NCBI GenBank assembly: GCA_021432635.1
Contig: MU270018.1
Span: forward strand, 689,579-753,578
DNA length: 64,000 nucleotides
Direction of reading: 5' to 3'
Source of the DNA: Thozetella sp. PMI_491
Lineage: Eukaryota > Ascomycota > Sordariomycetes > Chaetosphaeriales > Chaetosphaeriaceae
The notes under the pieces are model-generated. The model did not search any database and was not told the DNA's origin. It saw only the letters and a list, made by a program, of their open reading frames with translations. The position numbers were made by a program, and so were the translations under genes. Every line of letters starts with the position of its first letter. The first letter of the stretch is position 1. This document shows positions 12,773-24,165 of the stretch, piece by piece.

Positions 12773-14126
12773 TCAAGCCTCGGTCTTCTCGGGCTCGACG
12801 TTCTCGTCGCCCTCAGCAGTCTTGGTCACCTTCTTTTCCTCCACAGCCAGTGCGGACGCGCCGTTCTTGCTAGCGGCTTCTGCCTTCTGGGTCTCCGTGA
12901 CCAGCTCCTCCAATACATCAGGATCGACGTCGTCGAACTCGTCCTCGTCGACTGCAGGCTTCAAGGCTGCCTTCTCTTCTTTCGCTTGCTCCTCGGCGGC
13001 CTGGGCATCCTCGGTGGCCTTGGTCTCATCATCCGCTGGCTTCGACGCCTTGGTCGAGCTTCCGGGGGCGAGGGCCCAATCGATCTCTCCATCCTCACCA
13101 TACCGCTTGATCAGCCATTCGTTGGCGAGCCGGAAGTGCTCGCAGTTGAAGAAGCCCCGGGATGCGCTCAGCGGGCTCGGGTGGACGCTCTTGAGCACCA
13201 GGTGCCGCTTGGAGTCTACCTTGATGACACGCTTGCCGGCAGGTGTGCCCCAAGCCATGAAGACGACGCCGCGGCTCCGCTTGGCCGCAACCAGGTCAAT
13301 GACCTTCTGCGTGAAGCGCTCCCAGCCACGGTTCGCGTGGCTGTTGGCTTCGTGGGCGCGCACCGTCAGGCACGTGTTGAGCATCAGGACACCTCGGTCC
13401 GCCCAAGGCGTGAGCAGGCCACCTTTATTGGGCGGCCGTACGAAGCCAGGGTAGTCGTTCTCAAGACAGATGAACATATTCTTGAGCGAAGGCGGCGCCG
13501 GGGTCGGCGGACGAACGGAGAAGGCGAGGCCGTGGGCCTGGTTATGGTTATGGTAAGGATCCTGACCAAGGATGACAACCTTGACGGTGTTGAAGGGGGT
13601 GTGACGGGACCTAAGAGAGATCAAATGGTCAGACCAGGTGGGAAATGCAACACTCGGTCAGAGTGCGAGGCTCGAGGGACAAAGAGGAGCGTGAGCCCCC
13701 GAGGTAGCACGCAAGCTCGGCGTCCGAGATCTGGACGGACACATACCAGCTATATACGTCCTCCTTGGGCGGGAACACCTTCTTCCGGGCCTCCTCCTCC
13801 CGGTTCAGGAACTTCTTCAGCTCGAGGAACTCTCTGGTGGTGACTTCGTCCTTAAGGTGGGCAAGCCAGCTCTCGTGCAGGGTGTCGATCTCCAGCTTCA
13901 GCAGCTGCTTCTGCTCCGGCGTCAGCCCGGCCACCCACTTGGCCTTGTCGAACTTGGGCCCGGCCGGCTCTGGAGCGGCGGCAAAGGCCGCGCCAGCTGC
14001 CTTGCCGGCCGCCGGCGAGGACGAGGGCTTCGGCCCGCCGAAGAAGGCGGCGATGTTGCCATCTTGCTTGGGCTTCTTGGCGTCCGAACCAGCCTGCGGC
14101 CCGGCCTTGCGCTTGAGGGTGGACAT
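12773..14126 (-). CDS. UNG1: Uracil-DNA glycosylase (UNG family 1)
   Basis: Two exons (14126-13747 and 13610-12773) split by a 136-bp intron give 405 residues. The enzyme removes uracil from DNA to start base excision repair. The active-site loop GQDPYH has its catalytic aspartate at about residue 144, followed by [12 protein letters not shown]. The NTCLTVR segment and the leucine-loop motif [12 protein letters not shown] with the catalytic histidine are also present. The splice restores the conserved DVYSWSRHTPF. The N-terminus has a basic, NLS-like stretch (KRK...KKPK) and a PCNA-box-like GNIAAFFG at residues 23-30, although the usual glutamine is not at the standard spacing. After the end of the catalytic domain ([10 protein letters not shown]) there is an acidic, Ala/Glu/Lys-rich tail of about 93 residues that is unusual for the family. 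Confidence 0.96.
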
Positions 14127-15310
14127 GATGCGGGCGGATCGTAGGAGTTGGAGGCACGCCTTTGATGGGCGTGAGGTTGGTCGAGAAGGCCGCGTTAAAG
14201 AGGCGAGCGGACGGGGAAGGAAATAATAAAACTGTAGGCCTCGGAAAGCCGTGATGATAGAAACTTGTTTGGGTAGTGGAGAATTGAGCCAGGAAAAGAC
14301 GGCTCAAGAGCTGTTAAAGGGGATTAGAAAAGGAGAGAAAGACCAAGGTGAGAAGGCGGAGAAGGCAGATGAAGAGGGAGCCAGGGTCGAGGGCTTCCAC
14401 AGTGCACCAAATCGCAGCTGAAAATGTTGGACGGGTTGGGGGCGCACTCTCAGCAGGTTCATTCATCCTTACCCCATCGCTAATGAACACACGGACTTTT
14501 GGCTCGATTCAGATGCGTGGGAGCCCTGTCTCGCTGCGCTGATAGCGGTCAGTATCAGCGCGTTTTCCAGGCTTGCGACGCGACCACTTAACGCGACAAT
14601 CCAGCGTGGGCGTGACTCCGCGTCAGTCAGCCAAGGGAGGGTCTCGACGGCCCGTGAGGGGCAGGGGCTGGGGGCCGATCCGTAGGGCCAAGCCCAGCTC
14701 CATTGGCTGCCTGTGGGCCACCCAGAACTCGGCCGACATGGAAGGCAAGCCGCAAACCACAGGCACCTCTGAACCTTGCCGGCTCCTACGAACCTTTGCT
14801 TTTGCGTCTTGTTTTGTTTCCAAACCCAAGAAGCAGGCGCAATCTGCATGTGCACCAAGCAAGATGGGCCAAGGACTATCCCAGCTTGTCGACCACTCTC
14901 ACTTTGTGCGGTTCGTGCTAAAGCCAATGGATGAGCAATGCGGAGAGTCCGCATGTTCGCGGCGCTCTTTCATTCCTAGTATACGTCAGTGAAGAGCCGA
15001 GAGGCAAGGACGAAAAAGGCATACGCAAATAGCGGCGCTGTTCCAGTAGCATTACAGAGTATGGTCTAGTGCAATATACTCAAGGGAAAAAAACACAAGC
15101 CCATGCCCCCCCGTGACAACAGAGGCTTCTTTCTCTATCCCAGGAAACAAGACCTCGCTTAACCCAGAATGCAGCCCCCCTTTTTTTTGGTTCCCTCGAC
15201 AGTGTTTGCCTTCCAGAAATTGCGCTCATCTGTCGTATATGGTACACGCACGCTCTCTCTATCTTATATATTCAGCCCTGGTGTCACCACCCCAACGCAA
15301 CACGCTCGGC
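14127..15310. other. Intergenic between UNG and the TED1-like gene
   Basis: This region holds the promoter and leader of UNG near 14127-14350 and the 3' region of the TED1-like gene up to 15310. No additional gene is supportable. An AG-rich patch occurs at 14330-14390. Confidence 0.6.
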
Positions 15311-17502
15311 TCACCCCTTCCAGGCTAGGTATGCCCAGAAGAACACCACCATCCACGCTACGCGGAACACAGTGGTCCACAGCTCGCGGATGACGACGCC
15401 CACTGTTGAGACGGACCTCTGGCCTCTGCTCGCCGCCTTCCACTTGCCGCCGTTGTAGTCGTCGTCGCCTTGGATCTCGATCTTAGGCGCCCGGGCACCC
15501 GCCCAACCCCATTTGCCTGTCCCTTCCTTGCTTCGATGTCGCTTCATGCGCGATTCAGGATTGCGTCCATGGCCGGCCTTGTTGCCCGGCGTGAACGAAC
15601 CGCTGCGATCGCGCGTCCCTGACGAGCCGGAGAGGAACCGAGAGGCAGAGAAGCCCGCGGACGGGAGGGCATATTCGTCATAGTCCTCGACCTTGGCCTT
15701 GAAGACGGGGAGGACGGAGCCATCGTGTCCCACAGAGTCCAGCGCGAAAGGCCGGAGCTTGAGGGTTGGCACGAGGAGGGCCCGTACAGTCAGAAGAATG
15801 AGGCAAAAGAAGCCAAAGCCGGCATACTTGAGCCAGGGCTGTGTCGGTAGCAGGCAGAGGTGGGTCTGCAGGGTCTTTTGGCCGGGGCCGGCGAGTGGCT
15901 TGCCGTCGGCGTCGACGGGATTGTACAGGCTGACCATGACGAAACCCGGAGTTGGGACGCCCATGGCCATGCTGATGCTCTTGACGGTGATCTCACGGAC
16001 CTTCCCCTGCCGGGCATCGTGGGCGAGCTCGCAGTAGTCATGGTCGTCTCCGGAGAAGGCGTGGACAACGTTTCCAATCTTTTCGATGAGCTTGACAGAG
16101 TCGAGCTCGCTCAGCACATTCTGGTACTGGTAGCCGCCCCAGACCTTGATCGAGTTGCGCTCGTCCGGGAAGACGGGCTCCGTCTGGCCCTTCGGCGGCT
16201 TGGTAGGCGGCCAATGCTCTCGGAGCGGGCCGCAGGGGGTGCCTTCCGGCCGGTACAAAGGTACGTGGGTGAGCAAGATGGTGGGGAAGTCTGCAGCGCC
16301 CTCGCCACGGTCAAGCGTGGGGCGGCCAAAGTCGGCCTTGTCGAGGTCTTCGATCTTGTGCGGGAATATAACTTCTTCGGTCTCGCCCCTCTGGAACCGC
16401 AGCTCTTTCTCCACTGCCTTCCGCTTGGCCACCTTCACTTCGTCCAGGAACTCGTTTGTAGGCTCGTAAATAAGCCCGACCTCCTTCTTGCCCGACTGCT
16501 CCGACGTGTCGGCGCTCAGCGAGACGGTGTCGACCGACACGAAGGTGTGGTTCGCGATGACGTCGACACGGTTGCCCTCTCCAAAGTAAGTTTCGAATCG
16601 GTCCCGAACGGAGAGCTTGATGCCGGAGCCGAACCCGAGGTCGTGGTTCCCGGGAAGACTGGTGATCATCCTCCTGCCCCGCTGGCCCGAACCTGCGACG
16701 CTGCCGCCTTCTAGCCATGGCTTGACGAAGATGTCTCCGAACCTCGCGTACTCCTTCAGCCAGTAGTCCTCGCCGTACTTCTTGTTCCACTGCCTCACAT
16801 ATTTCTGCTCATCTTTGCGGTGCGGGAGCCATTCGGGGTCCTTGAATTCGCCGTGCATGGTCTTCCATTCCCTGCCGCCGTCAAACAGGTCGCCTAGGAA
16901 GAAGATGGTGTCGGGGTTCAGCTGCGACTGTAGCTGGTTGTAAGATCGCCGGAGGTAATTGTCGGTCACCAACAGCGTGATGGGGTTGATGGGCCATGGG
17001 CGGCCCGGGTACGAGTGAGGATCGATCAGCTGCGGGTCGGCGATGAAGACGAGGTGATGGGGGTTTACCCCTGGAGGCTGTGGACACGATGTCAGTTTGG
17101 TCTCGGTTCGCAATGGGCCGGCCGGGAGACGACGCGGGCGCGGCGGCTTACCCAGTTCTCCCAATTGCTCCAGTGGCAACTCTCGACCCTAGAATGGAAC
17201 ACCCAGCGCTCGCCCCAGAGCATCACAAGCACCCAGAAGGCAACGAGCAGATGGGGGAAGCTCAGGAGCCGATGTGGCGCCAGGTTCTGGCGCAGCCGCC
17301 GGAGGGAGGCCAGCATGGCGGCAAAGACAATGTGTCGGCCGCGATCGTTCCAGTATCGCCAGAGGGAGCGAGTGGACCGGGCTAGGAAGGTGCGTAGGTC
17401 ATCGAGGAGGGAGGTCGAGTCGAAATCGCGATGGCTGCGTTTGGGAGTGTAGCCGTAGCCATGGGACGGCTGCTGCTTGCCGTTGCTGTAAGGCGGAGCC
17501 AT
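15311..17502 (-). CDS. CDC1/TED1-type ER metallophosphoesterase
   Basis: Two exons (17502-17152 and 17077-15311) around a 74-bp intron give 705 residues. Calcineurin-like phosphoesterase metal motifs appear in order: IADPQL (about 129-134), GDLFDGG (about 179-185), GNHD (about 260-263), then HVPLYR and GDDHDYCE further on. A hydrophobic segment before the catalytic domain (FPHLLVAFWVLVMLWG) and two near the C-terminus (KYAGFGFFCLILLTVRALLV; VFRVAWMVVFFWAYLAW) indicate a membrane protein with a lumenal catalytic domain. The relatives yeast Ted1/Cdc1 and human PGAP5 remodel the GPI-anchor glycan by removing ethanolamine phosphate and aid ER exit of GPI proteins. Assignment to TED1 rather than CDC1 is not certain from motifs alone. 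ATG 17502 gives the N-terminal membrane anchor. Confidence 0.9.
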
Positions 17503-20500
17503 GGCGACGTGCAGCGGCCATGCCCTGCTGCAGGAGACAGCAGCAAGCAGTTAGCACCAGCAAAAGTCGGCTCCTAGATTGGGAATTGGGATGAAACGAA
17601 AGGGGAAAGGCTTTAACAGGACAGGTATTCCTTGCTGCAGCTTTCGGGGGGGAGCGCTCAAGAGCGTGAGTGGGTGTCGGTGGACGGACGCCGACACCTG
17701 GCGTTGTGGTGTATGATCTAGTGGCGTTGGGGCCATTGGGGACGGTCGGATTGGACCGGCCTAGGGTCATCAGGGGCCACTGACTCGGGCCTAGGCCGCT
17801 CTTGGCGGTAGCAATACGGGAGAACCCCCGTTCAGAAATTCAGCTGCACGCGAAAACGGCGCCCCACCGCTCGACGGCCACTACCACCTGCTGCGCGACA
17901 CGCTGCCAGGAGCGAAGCAGTGGTAATTAGGTAGGTAGGTATGTACCACGTACGGAATATTATTATACCCATTGTACCTTTGTACACCGGCTCGCCATAT
18001 CAGGGTCACCCGATAGCTCGCTCAGTACGCGCGCCACAAAGAAACAGACTCATAATGTCTCAGGAGCTTAAGCCAGCTTAACTGAACACCCACGGGCAGC
18101 TACCTGCAAGAATTACCAGTTCTCCACCCTTTTTTCCCTTGCTCTTCCCATCCCCAGGATGAAGGTAGCTGTTAGTCGCCCGGGCGCATTAGACTTTCGA
18201 CAAGGCTGTAACTGAACACGCAAGCAGGCCCCGCGACCACCCTAAAAATAAAACTCGGGCTTGTAGGCGACGAAACGGCCAGCTACCCATAGTGGCGCTT
18301 CCAAGGAACAACAGCTCAGCTGTTCAGGGGACCAGAGGGCCGACCATGAAAAAAGCATCGTGTGCAGTTCAAGTAAAACGCGTCCACCCGGGCCGGGGTA
18401 CAATTCCTGCCTGAAAGGTAGGTCAGACATCTTGATAAAACCTTGGGAGGTCTCGGCCGTGGAACTTGTCCCCGCGTAACCCGTCTTTATTAAAGGAGAA
18501 AGGGGGCTTCAAAGGGAAGGAAGACGAAGTGACGGGCCGCCCGTGTGGATCCCTCTGCTTCCGGCTCACGCCGGGAGATCGGGACCCACTCGCCGGTCCG
18601 CTGCCGGATGGGATGTATACGGATTACGGGGGTTTCTTCATTGCCTGGCGTTCTTCCCATGGGCCCTTCATTGCCTCAAAGCCTGAGCTCGCTAATTGAG
18701 AGCAGCCAGCATAGGATTCAGTAACCGGATTAGAGGCGGGAACAAAAGCTCACGAGAATAGCGGTCATATTAGACTAGACAGATGTCAGGTTGCCAAGAA
18801 ACTCATGCACCTATGGATAACAGGAGCTTGGGTATCCACTATGTTCTAGCAACACTTGTCTTCTATGGTGGCTACTAGTCAAACATTACTACCTGTCTAC
18901 TTCGTCGTGCTGTTGGCTCTTGCCATGAACTTGCCTCGCAAGAATCAGGTAAGCGGCCGGCCAGACCTGAAGAATCCACGTAGTTGGCCATATCAAAGGT
19001 AAAACGTAGTCCGTGGTCGTACAAGGCTAAGAAACATCTAGGATTACCACCCCAGCATACTACCAGCGATTCTCAAACATACGTGACTACTGCGGCTAAC
19101 CAGTGTTACAATGAGCCTCGGGCTGGGTAGCTACGTCATTGTCTGCGCGGCTCTCGTTCATCCCGAACTTTGGGGGCATAGCAGTCATATGCCGCCTCTT
19201 TCTCGATATTCCGGAATCTAGTACCTGCGGCTCCTTAGCTGGAGCCATCCAGGCGGCCATGTCAAGGGTGACGTGTTCAAGGGACAGCTCCGCAAGGGGA
19301 GGACATCCTGGCGAATGGCTGACCCGGGGATCGGATGAAGCTAGGAATCGAATGGAGATACCCGTACGGTAGGAAGGCTATGTAGAATATCAGAGCAGGA
19401 TATGGTAGTGGTAGACTACCTAGGGTAGAACGTAAGGCAAGAGGGTCATGTAGAGCTGTTCTTTGCTGGTGGGACGGGCTGGCGTGGGTTGGTAATACCG
19501 ACAGACATTGCAATTCATTGTTTACTTTGGCCCCTGAGACAACGTGCAGCCGCCTGTGGCGAGCGCCCGGTAATGCCTCCCACCCATGCTGGTCAGAGCT
19601 ACTGTTCTGAGCTAAGGCTCGCGTCGTCTTAGTTGGTCGTTTTGGCCAGAGCTGCCCAATTTTTTTTTTCGAGCGAGCGCGTACTAGAGTAATAGCCGCC
19701 ACCCGCATTGGGGCCTCTTGCATTTAGCCTAAATAGCGGCATTTCGGTTAAGTGACGTCTTCGGGACACCAAAGCTACCCACAGGTGACTCCACCAGGAC
19801 CCGCCAAGCAACGGCAGGTAGCCTGAAGAGATCCCCCTCGCCGCCCCGTCTCCCGCCGTAGCCTGCTTCCCTATCCCGTGGACCTTGGGAGGGGTGGGGG
19901 GTTGACGGCATTGCGTTACGCAGGACAGGGTGGTAAGACGAGACGGGTTGTGAAGGTCTTTGGGGAGGAGGGGTTAGACCACCCTTGGATGTGCTACACC
20001 ACGCCTGCCAGAAGCGTTACCGGAATCGTGAAACTTGCCTCGTTTCTCTCTGTCTCCCATTCTCTCTCTGCCTACCTCCCCTTTCGACGGAGCAAACAGG
20101 GGTACTGCACTCGGTCCATTCGGGCCAAAATAGCCCACGACACGCTGCTGCACAGTAGCCGCTCCTGTAAACGCACAAATAGGAATGCGGGGCCCAGCCA
20201 GGCTACCCGCAGCGCCTAGCGTCTCGTCCCAAGACTAGGAGCTCCCTTTGGCTGTTGTGGCGTGCAGCGGATAAGTCAAGGGGGTGGTCGAGGAGGACGT
20301 CGTTCGCTGTACGGAGTAGATGCGCACGGGAGAGAAGGAGGAGGAGGCACCTATGAGAGATAGGGGGACCAACCCCTCCCCCCTCCTCCCCTTCTCCTCA
20401 CCGGCGTAACATCTAGATCATGGCTGGATGCGCACGAATGCGCTAGGAGGAAGCAAATCTTGCAGGTAGCGGGACAAAGTTCGCGCGCCCCATCTCCCTA

Positions 20501-20556
20501 CCCCTCGGTAGCAGAGGAGGTACCAGACCACCGGTCTTGCTCCATCTTTGCTTCCC

Positions 20557-20563
20557 ATAAATA
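20557..20563 (+). promoter_or_regulatory. TATA-like element of the aldo-keto reductase gene
   Basis: ATAAATA lies 337 bp before the start codon and is followed by a strong pyrimidine tract at about 20588-20640, typical of fungal transcription start regions. A TACGGAGTA motif lies about 240 bp further upstream, at 20310-20318. Confidence 0.5.
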
Positions 20564-20720
20564 CCACGGCCCCGGATTGCTCCCGAGTCGCTCTCCTTCC
20601 TGCTCTCCCCTCTTTCTTCTCTCTCTTCTCTCCATCTATTGTCCTTACACTCTCTGTACCGTCTCTCGAAACTTGTTGACCCCGCTCGCCTATACCCTTA
20701 TTCCCAAGGGAGACGTGCGC

Positions 20721-20830
20721 GTAAGTTCGATGGAGGCTTCTTCCACGAGCTTCGTGGAAGCTTCCCTTCCGGCGCGGGGGCTTGGCCAAGTGCCGTCCGT
20801 CTGGAACGGCTCGTGCTGACCCTGCTGCAG
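20721..20830 (+). other. Probable 5'-UTR intron of the aldo-keto reductase gene
   Basis: A consensus donor GTAAGT at 20721 pairs with an acceptor CAG ending at 20830, with a CTGAC branch-like site at 20816-20820. The interval contains an upstream ATG at 20730 and a hairpin (9-bp perfect arms at 20740-20748 and 20752-20760, 3-nt loop). Splicing would remove both from the leader. Confidence 0.5.
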
Positions 20831-20899
20831 AGTATACTTGGCTTGCAACAGCCCCGGAGGCACCCTTAGATCGACCAAATAACCCAGCGAAAGGTCACA

Positions 20900-22330
20900 A
20901 TGGCTAGCCCTATCCTCAAGCTCAACAGCGGCTATGACATGCCGCAGGTCGGATTCGGCCTGTGGAAGGTCGAGAACGCGGTCGCTGCCGACGTCGTCTA
21001 CAACGCCATCAAGGCTGGCTACCGTCTGTTCGATGGCGCCTGCGGTAAGCCACCCACCTCCGCACCCACACTCCTGTCCATCCGTCTATTCGTGAGCTGC
21101 GAGGGGCTCCCGGGGTCATGAGAGGAGGAGCAGGAGGCCAAGAGCTGCGCTGCCGCTGGTGCGCTAGCCCCGGTCGCATAGAAAAAAAAATAATTGGGAG
21201 CAAGAACTACCCCGCCTCCTTCTCCTCCTTCCCAACTTACCCCACTACCGTCATTGCTAGTCCGTCCCACATATCCTACTGCCCCTCCATGCGAGGGCAT
21301 CCCGAAGTTTGCGATCACCAGAACATACTTTGCATTACCTCGCTTAGCCTACAGGAGTGGCAGCGTCCTTGATAAACCATTCGTGCGGTCAAAATGCTAA
21401 CCTGATATCTCTGGCCTAGACTACGGCAATGAGGTGGAGTGCGGCCAGGGAGTGGCGCGGGCGATCAAGGAGGGTCTCGTCAAGCGCGAGGAGCTCTTCA
21501 TCGTGTCCAAGCTCTGGAACACGTTCCACGAGGCCGAGCGCGTCGAGCCCATTGTGCGCAAGCAGCTGGCCGACTGGGGTCTCGAATACTTCGACCTGTA
21601 CCTGATCCACTTCCCCGTGGCCCTTGAGTACGTCGACCCGTCAGTGCGCTACCCGCCCGGCTGGCATGTCGATGGCGACTCCAAGGTCTCGCGCAGCAAC
21701 GCCACCATCCAGGAGACGTGGGGCGCCTTTGAGAAGCTTGTGGCGTCCGGCCTGAGCCGCAGCATCGGCATCAGCAACTTCCAGGCCCAGCTCGTCTACG
21801 ATCTGCTCCGCCACGCCAAGATCCCCCCGGCCACCCTGCAGATCGAGCACCACCCCTACCTCGTCCAGCAGGAGCTGGTCAACCTCTGCAAGGCCGAGGG
21901 CATTACTGTCACTGCCTACAGCTCCTTCGGCGCTCAGTCCTTCCTCGAGTTCAAGATGGCCCACGCCGAGAGCGCCGTGCCGCTGTTTGAGGATACCACC
22001 ATCAAGAGCATCGCCGACAAGCATGGCCGGACCACCGCCCAGGTCCTGCTCCGCTGGGCCACCCAGCGCGGGCTCGCCGTCATCCCCAAGAGCAGCAGCG
22101 AGGAGCGTCTCAAGGCCAACCTGGCCTGCACCGACTTCGACCTCACCGACGGTGAGATCGCTAGCATCTCGGCTCTGAACAAAGGTATCCGCTTCAACCA
22201 GCCGTCCAACGTGAGTTGTTCCTTTTTTTTCTTCTTAGCGTGTCCCCGCCCTACCCCATGATCATCTCAGTTGTGCTGACAATCGTCTTCCCAGTACTTC
22301 CCCACTGAGTTGCTCTGGATCTTCGGTTAA
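20900..22330 (+). CDS. NAD(P)H-dependent D-xylose reductase-like aldo-keto reductase
   Basis: Three exons (20900-21044, 21420-22210 and 22295-22330) give 323 residues, the usual length for fungal xylose reductases. The first intron is long for this window (375 bp) and interrupts the catalytic GACDYGNE motif. The AKR tetrad is complete: Asp45, Tyr50, Lys79 (SKLWNTFH) and His112 (LIHFP). The coenzyme motif [13 protein letters not shown] and the short terminal exon [11 protein letters not shown] match yeast and fungal XYL1-type enzymes. The known reaction is reduction of D-xylose (also L-arabinose and other aldoses) to the alditol, the first step of fungal pentose catabolism in the cytosol. Substrate range and NADPH versus NADH preference need assay. 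It converges on SDS22. Confidence 0.93.
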
Positions 22331-22869
22331 GAGCATCCCGCTTCCGGCAGCCCTGGGATGGGCGAGCCGCGCCATTAGAGACACCCGGCCGCTGGGTCTG
22401 TCTCTCTTCGGCTCGAGCGAGGTTGGATGGTCACTCGAGGGGGTATGTGAGGCATGGCGAGGATCAGTACCGGCATGTGAAAGGGGCGTGCGACATGGAT
22501 CGAGGGTCTCTCGGCTTCTCTCTTCCCTCGCATGACATAGCATGCTGTGGGTGCTAGCTACCCGTAGAACAATATCCACAGCTTCGAGCCAGCAAGCGTC
22601 CCCCGGATACCAGATGTGTATGCTTCTTGCCTCGTGCTAAACTTCCTTGCCTCATGCTATGATAGACGGTACCATCTCAGACTCGTACGACCTACGGACG
22701 GATAAGTGATGTGTAACCACGCAACCGAAAGAATCCTCCCCATGTGCAGAACCCTCATGCCTGTTGTTCCCGAACACAAAATGCCACGGCACGCCAGGCC
22801 GTACAGCGCCGAACTCCTGTCCTGTCATGACCCTGACCTGAACATAACCCATATGCCATTGTCGCCGCG
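22331..22869. other. Intergenic between convergent genes
   Basis: This region holds the 3' ends of the aldo-keto reductase (+) and SDS22 (-). No repeat or RNA gene is recognisable. Confidence 0.6.
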
Positions 22870-24165
22870 CTACGTGGTCCGCACAAATGCTACAGGGAGT
22901 AAGTAGTTAATACCAGATGTGGAAACGCAAGAAGGGGGAGGCTCGTCAAATACTTACTCGCGTCGATCTGCTGAATCTCTGGTAGCGCTAACCGCACCTT
23001 GTTGCGGTACAAGGCGGGAGCCCTCAGCTGCAGCGGGTTCCCCTCGAAGTAGACGGTTGTGAGCTCCTTCTTGTCTCCGAGTTCCTTTTCCACTTCGGTG
23101 AAGTCGCCGATCAGATTGTAGCTAGCCCAGACCTCCTCGAGCTCCACCAGAGGCCCGAGGCCCTTGAGACTCTTGATCTTGTTGTTCGACACGTCGATGG
23201 TCCGCAGCTTCGTGTTGTGCTCTAGGCCCTCGAGGGACTCGAGGGCGTTGTGTGAAATGTACAGCTCCTCTAGTTGCGGTGCTTCTTTCAGCGGTGCCAG
23301 ATCCCGAATGCGATTCGACTGGATGCTCAGTAGGCGCAGGTTCGACAGGCCTCCAAGGCCGCTAATTTCGGTGATCTTATTCTTGGCTACCCACAGCTCC
23401 TCCAGCGCCTGGAGCGAGTCCAGATTCTGCAACACCCGGATGCGGTTCGAGCCGAGCTCCAGGCTTCGGAGCTTGGTGAGCCCGTCCAGGCCCTCGATCG
23501 TGCTGATCTTGTTGGCTACAAAGAATAGATCGGTGAGCTCCTTGAGGTGCGACACGTGCTTGATGTGCTTGATCTTGTTGAAGCTGAGGTCGAGGGTTGT
23601 CAAGTTTACGAGATCGTCAAGGCCCCGGATGTGCGAGATGAGGTTGTCGTAGAAGTCAAGCTCGGTGAGGGCGCCGGCGAGGCCCGACAGGCCCTCGATA
23701 TCTTGTATGAGGTTCTGCCGCAGGCAGAGTCGTGCAAGCTTCTTGAAGCGGTCGAGGCGAAGCGCCGAGATTGACTGAATGCGCGAGTGCGTGCAAATGA
23801 TTTCGTCGGCATCGTCGGGCTCGTTGTCCAGCAGGTCTAAGGGGGTGGGGGGTTAGTGGCGGTCGCCTGTTGCCTTACCAGGACAGCAAGACAAGGATTG
23901 GCGGAGAAGGAGGGGTAAACTCACTCTCATCTGGCTCCAGCTCCTCGCCGTCGACGACATTCTCGTCGTCGGAATATTCAGGGTCCGAAAGTGCTTCTGG
24001 GTTGGCAAGCACTGCGCTCTTGGGCAGTCTCAGCTTGCCGTCCCAGCCTTTCGCGTTCACGATGCCGGGGCTCGTGTCGCCGTCATGCCGTGGTGAGGGG
24101 TTGTCGTCGACCAGTTCGATGTGGCGTCCTGGGGACTGGTTCCCTTCCTCGACTGATCCCGGCAT
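22870..24165 (-). CDS. SDS22: Protein phosphatase 1 regulatory subunit SDS22
   Basis: Three exons (24165-23925, 23836-22958 and a 20-nt last exon 22889-22870) give 379 residues. After an acidic, disordered N-terminus of about 80 residues comes a chain of about ten or eleven SDS22-class leucine-rich repeats, with repeating units such as LTTLDLSFNKIKHIKHVSHL and LRSLELGSNRIRVLQNLDSL, and an LRR cap ending in QQIDATFVRTT. The tiny final exon is required: reading through its intron would replace the conserved IDATFVR end. SDS22 binds the catalytic subunit of PP1 and controls its maturation and its nuclear and mitotic functions. The family length (about 340-380) agrees. Confidence 0.95.

Larger units (their letters stand above)
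17503..20899. other. Long intergenic region upstream of the aldo-keto reductase
   Basis: About 3.4 kb with no supportable gene. A TAGG tetramer run lies at about 17928-17943. An AT-richer stretch with many stops on both strands occupies about 18700-19140. GC-rich sequence resumes near 19850, with a GTGGGG (CreA-like) site at 19894-19899. The last 350 bp hold the promoter and leader of the reductase. Confidence 0.55.
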
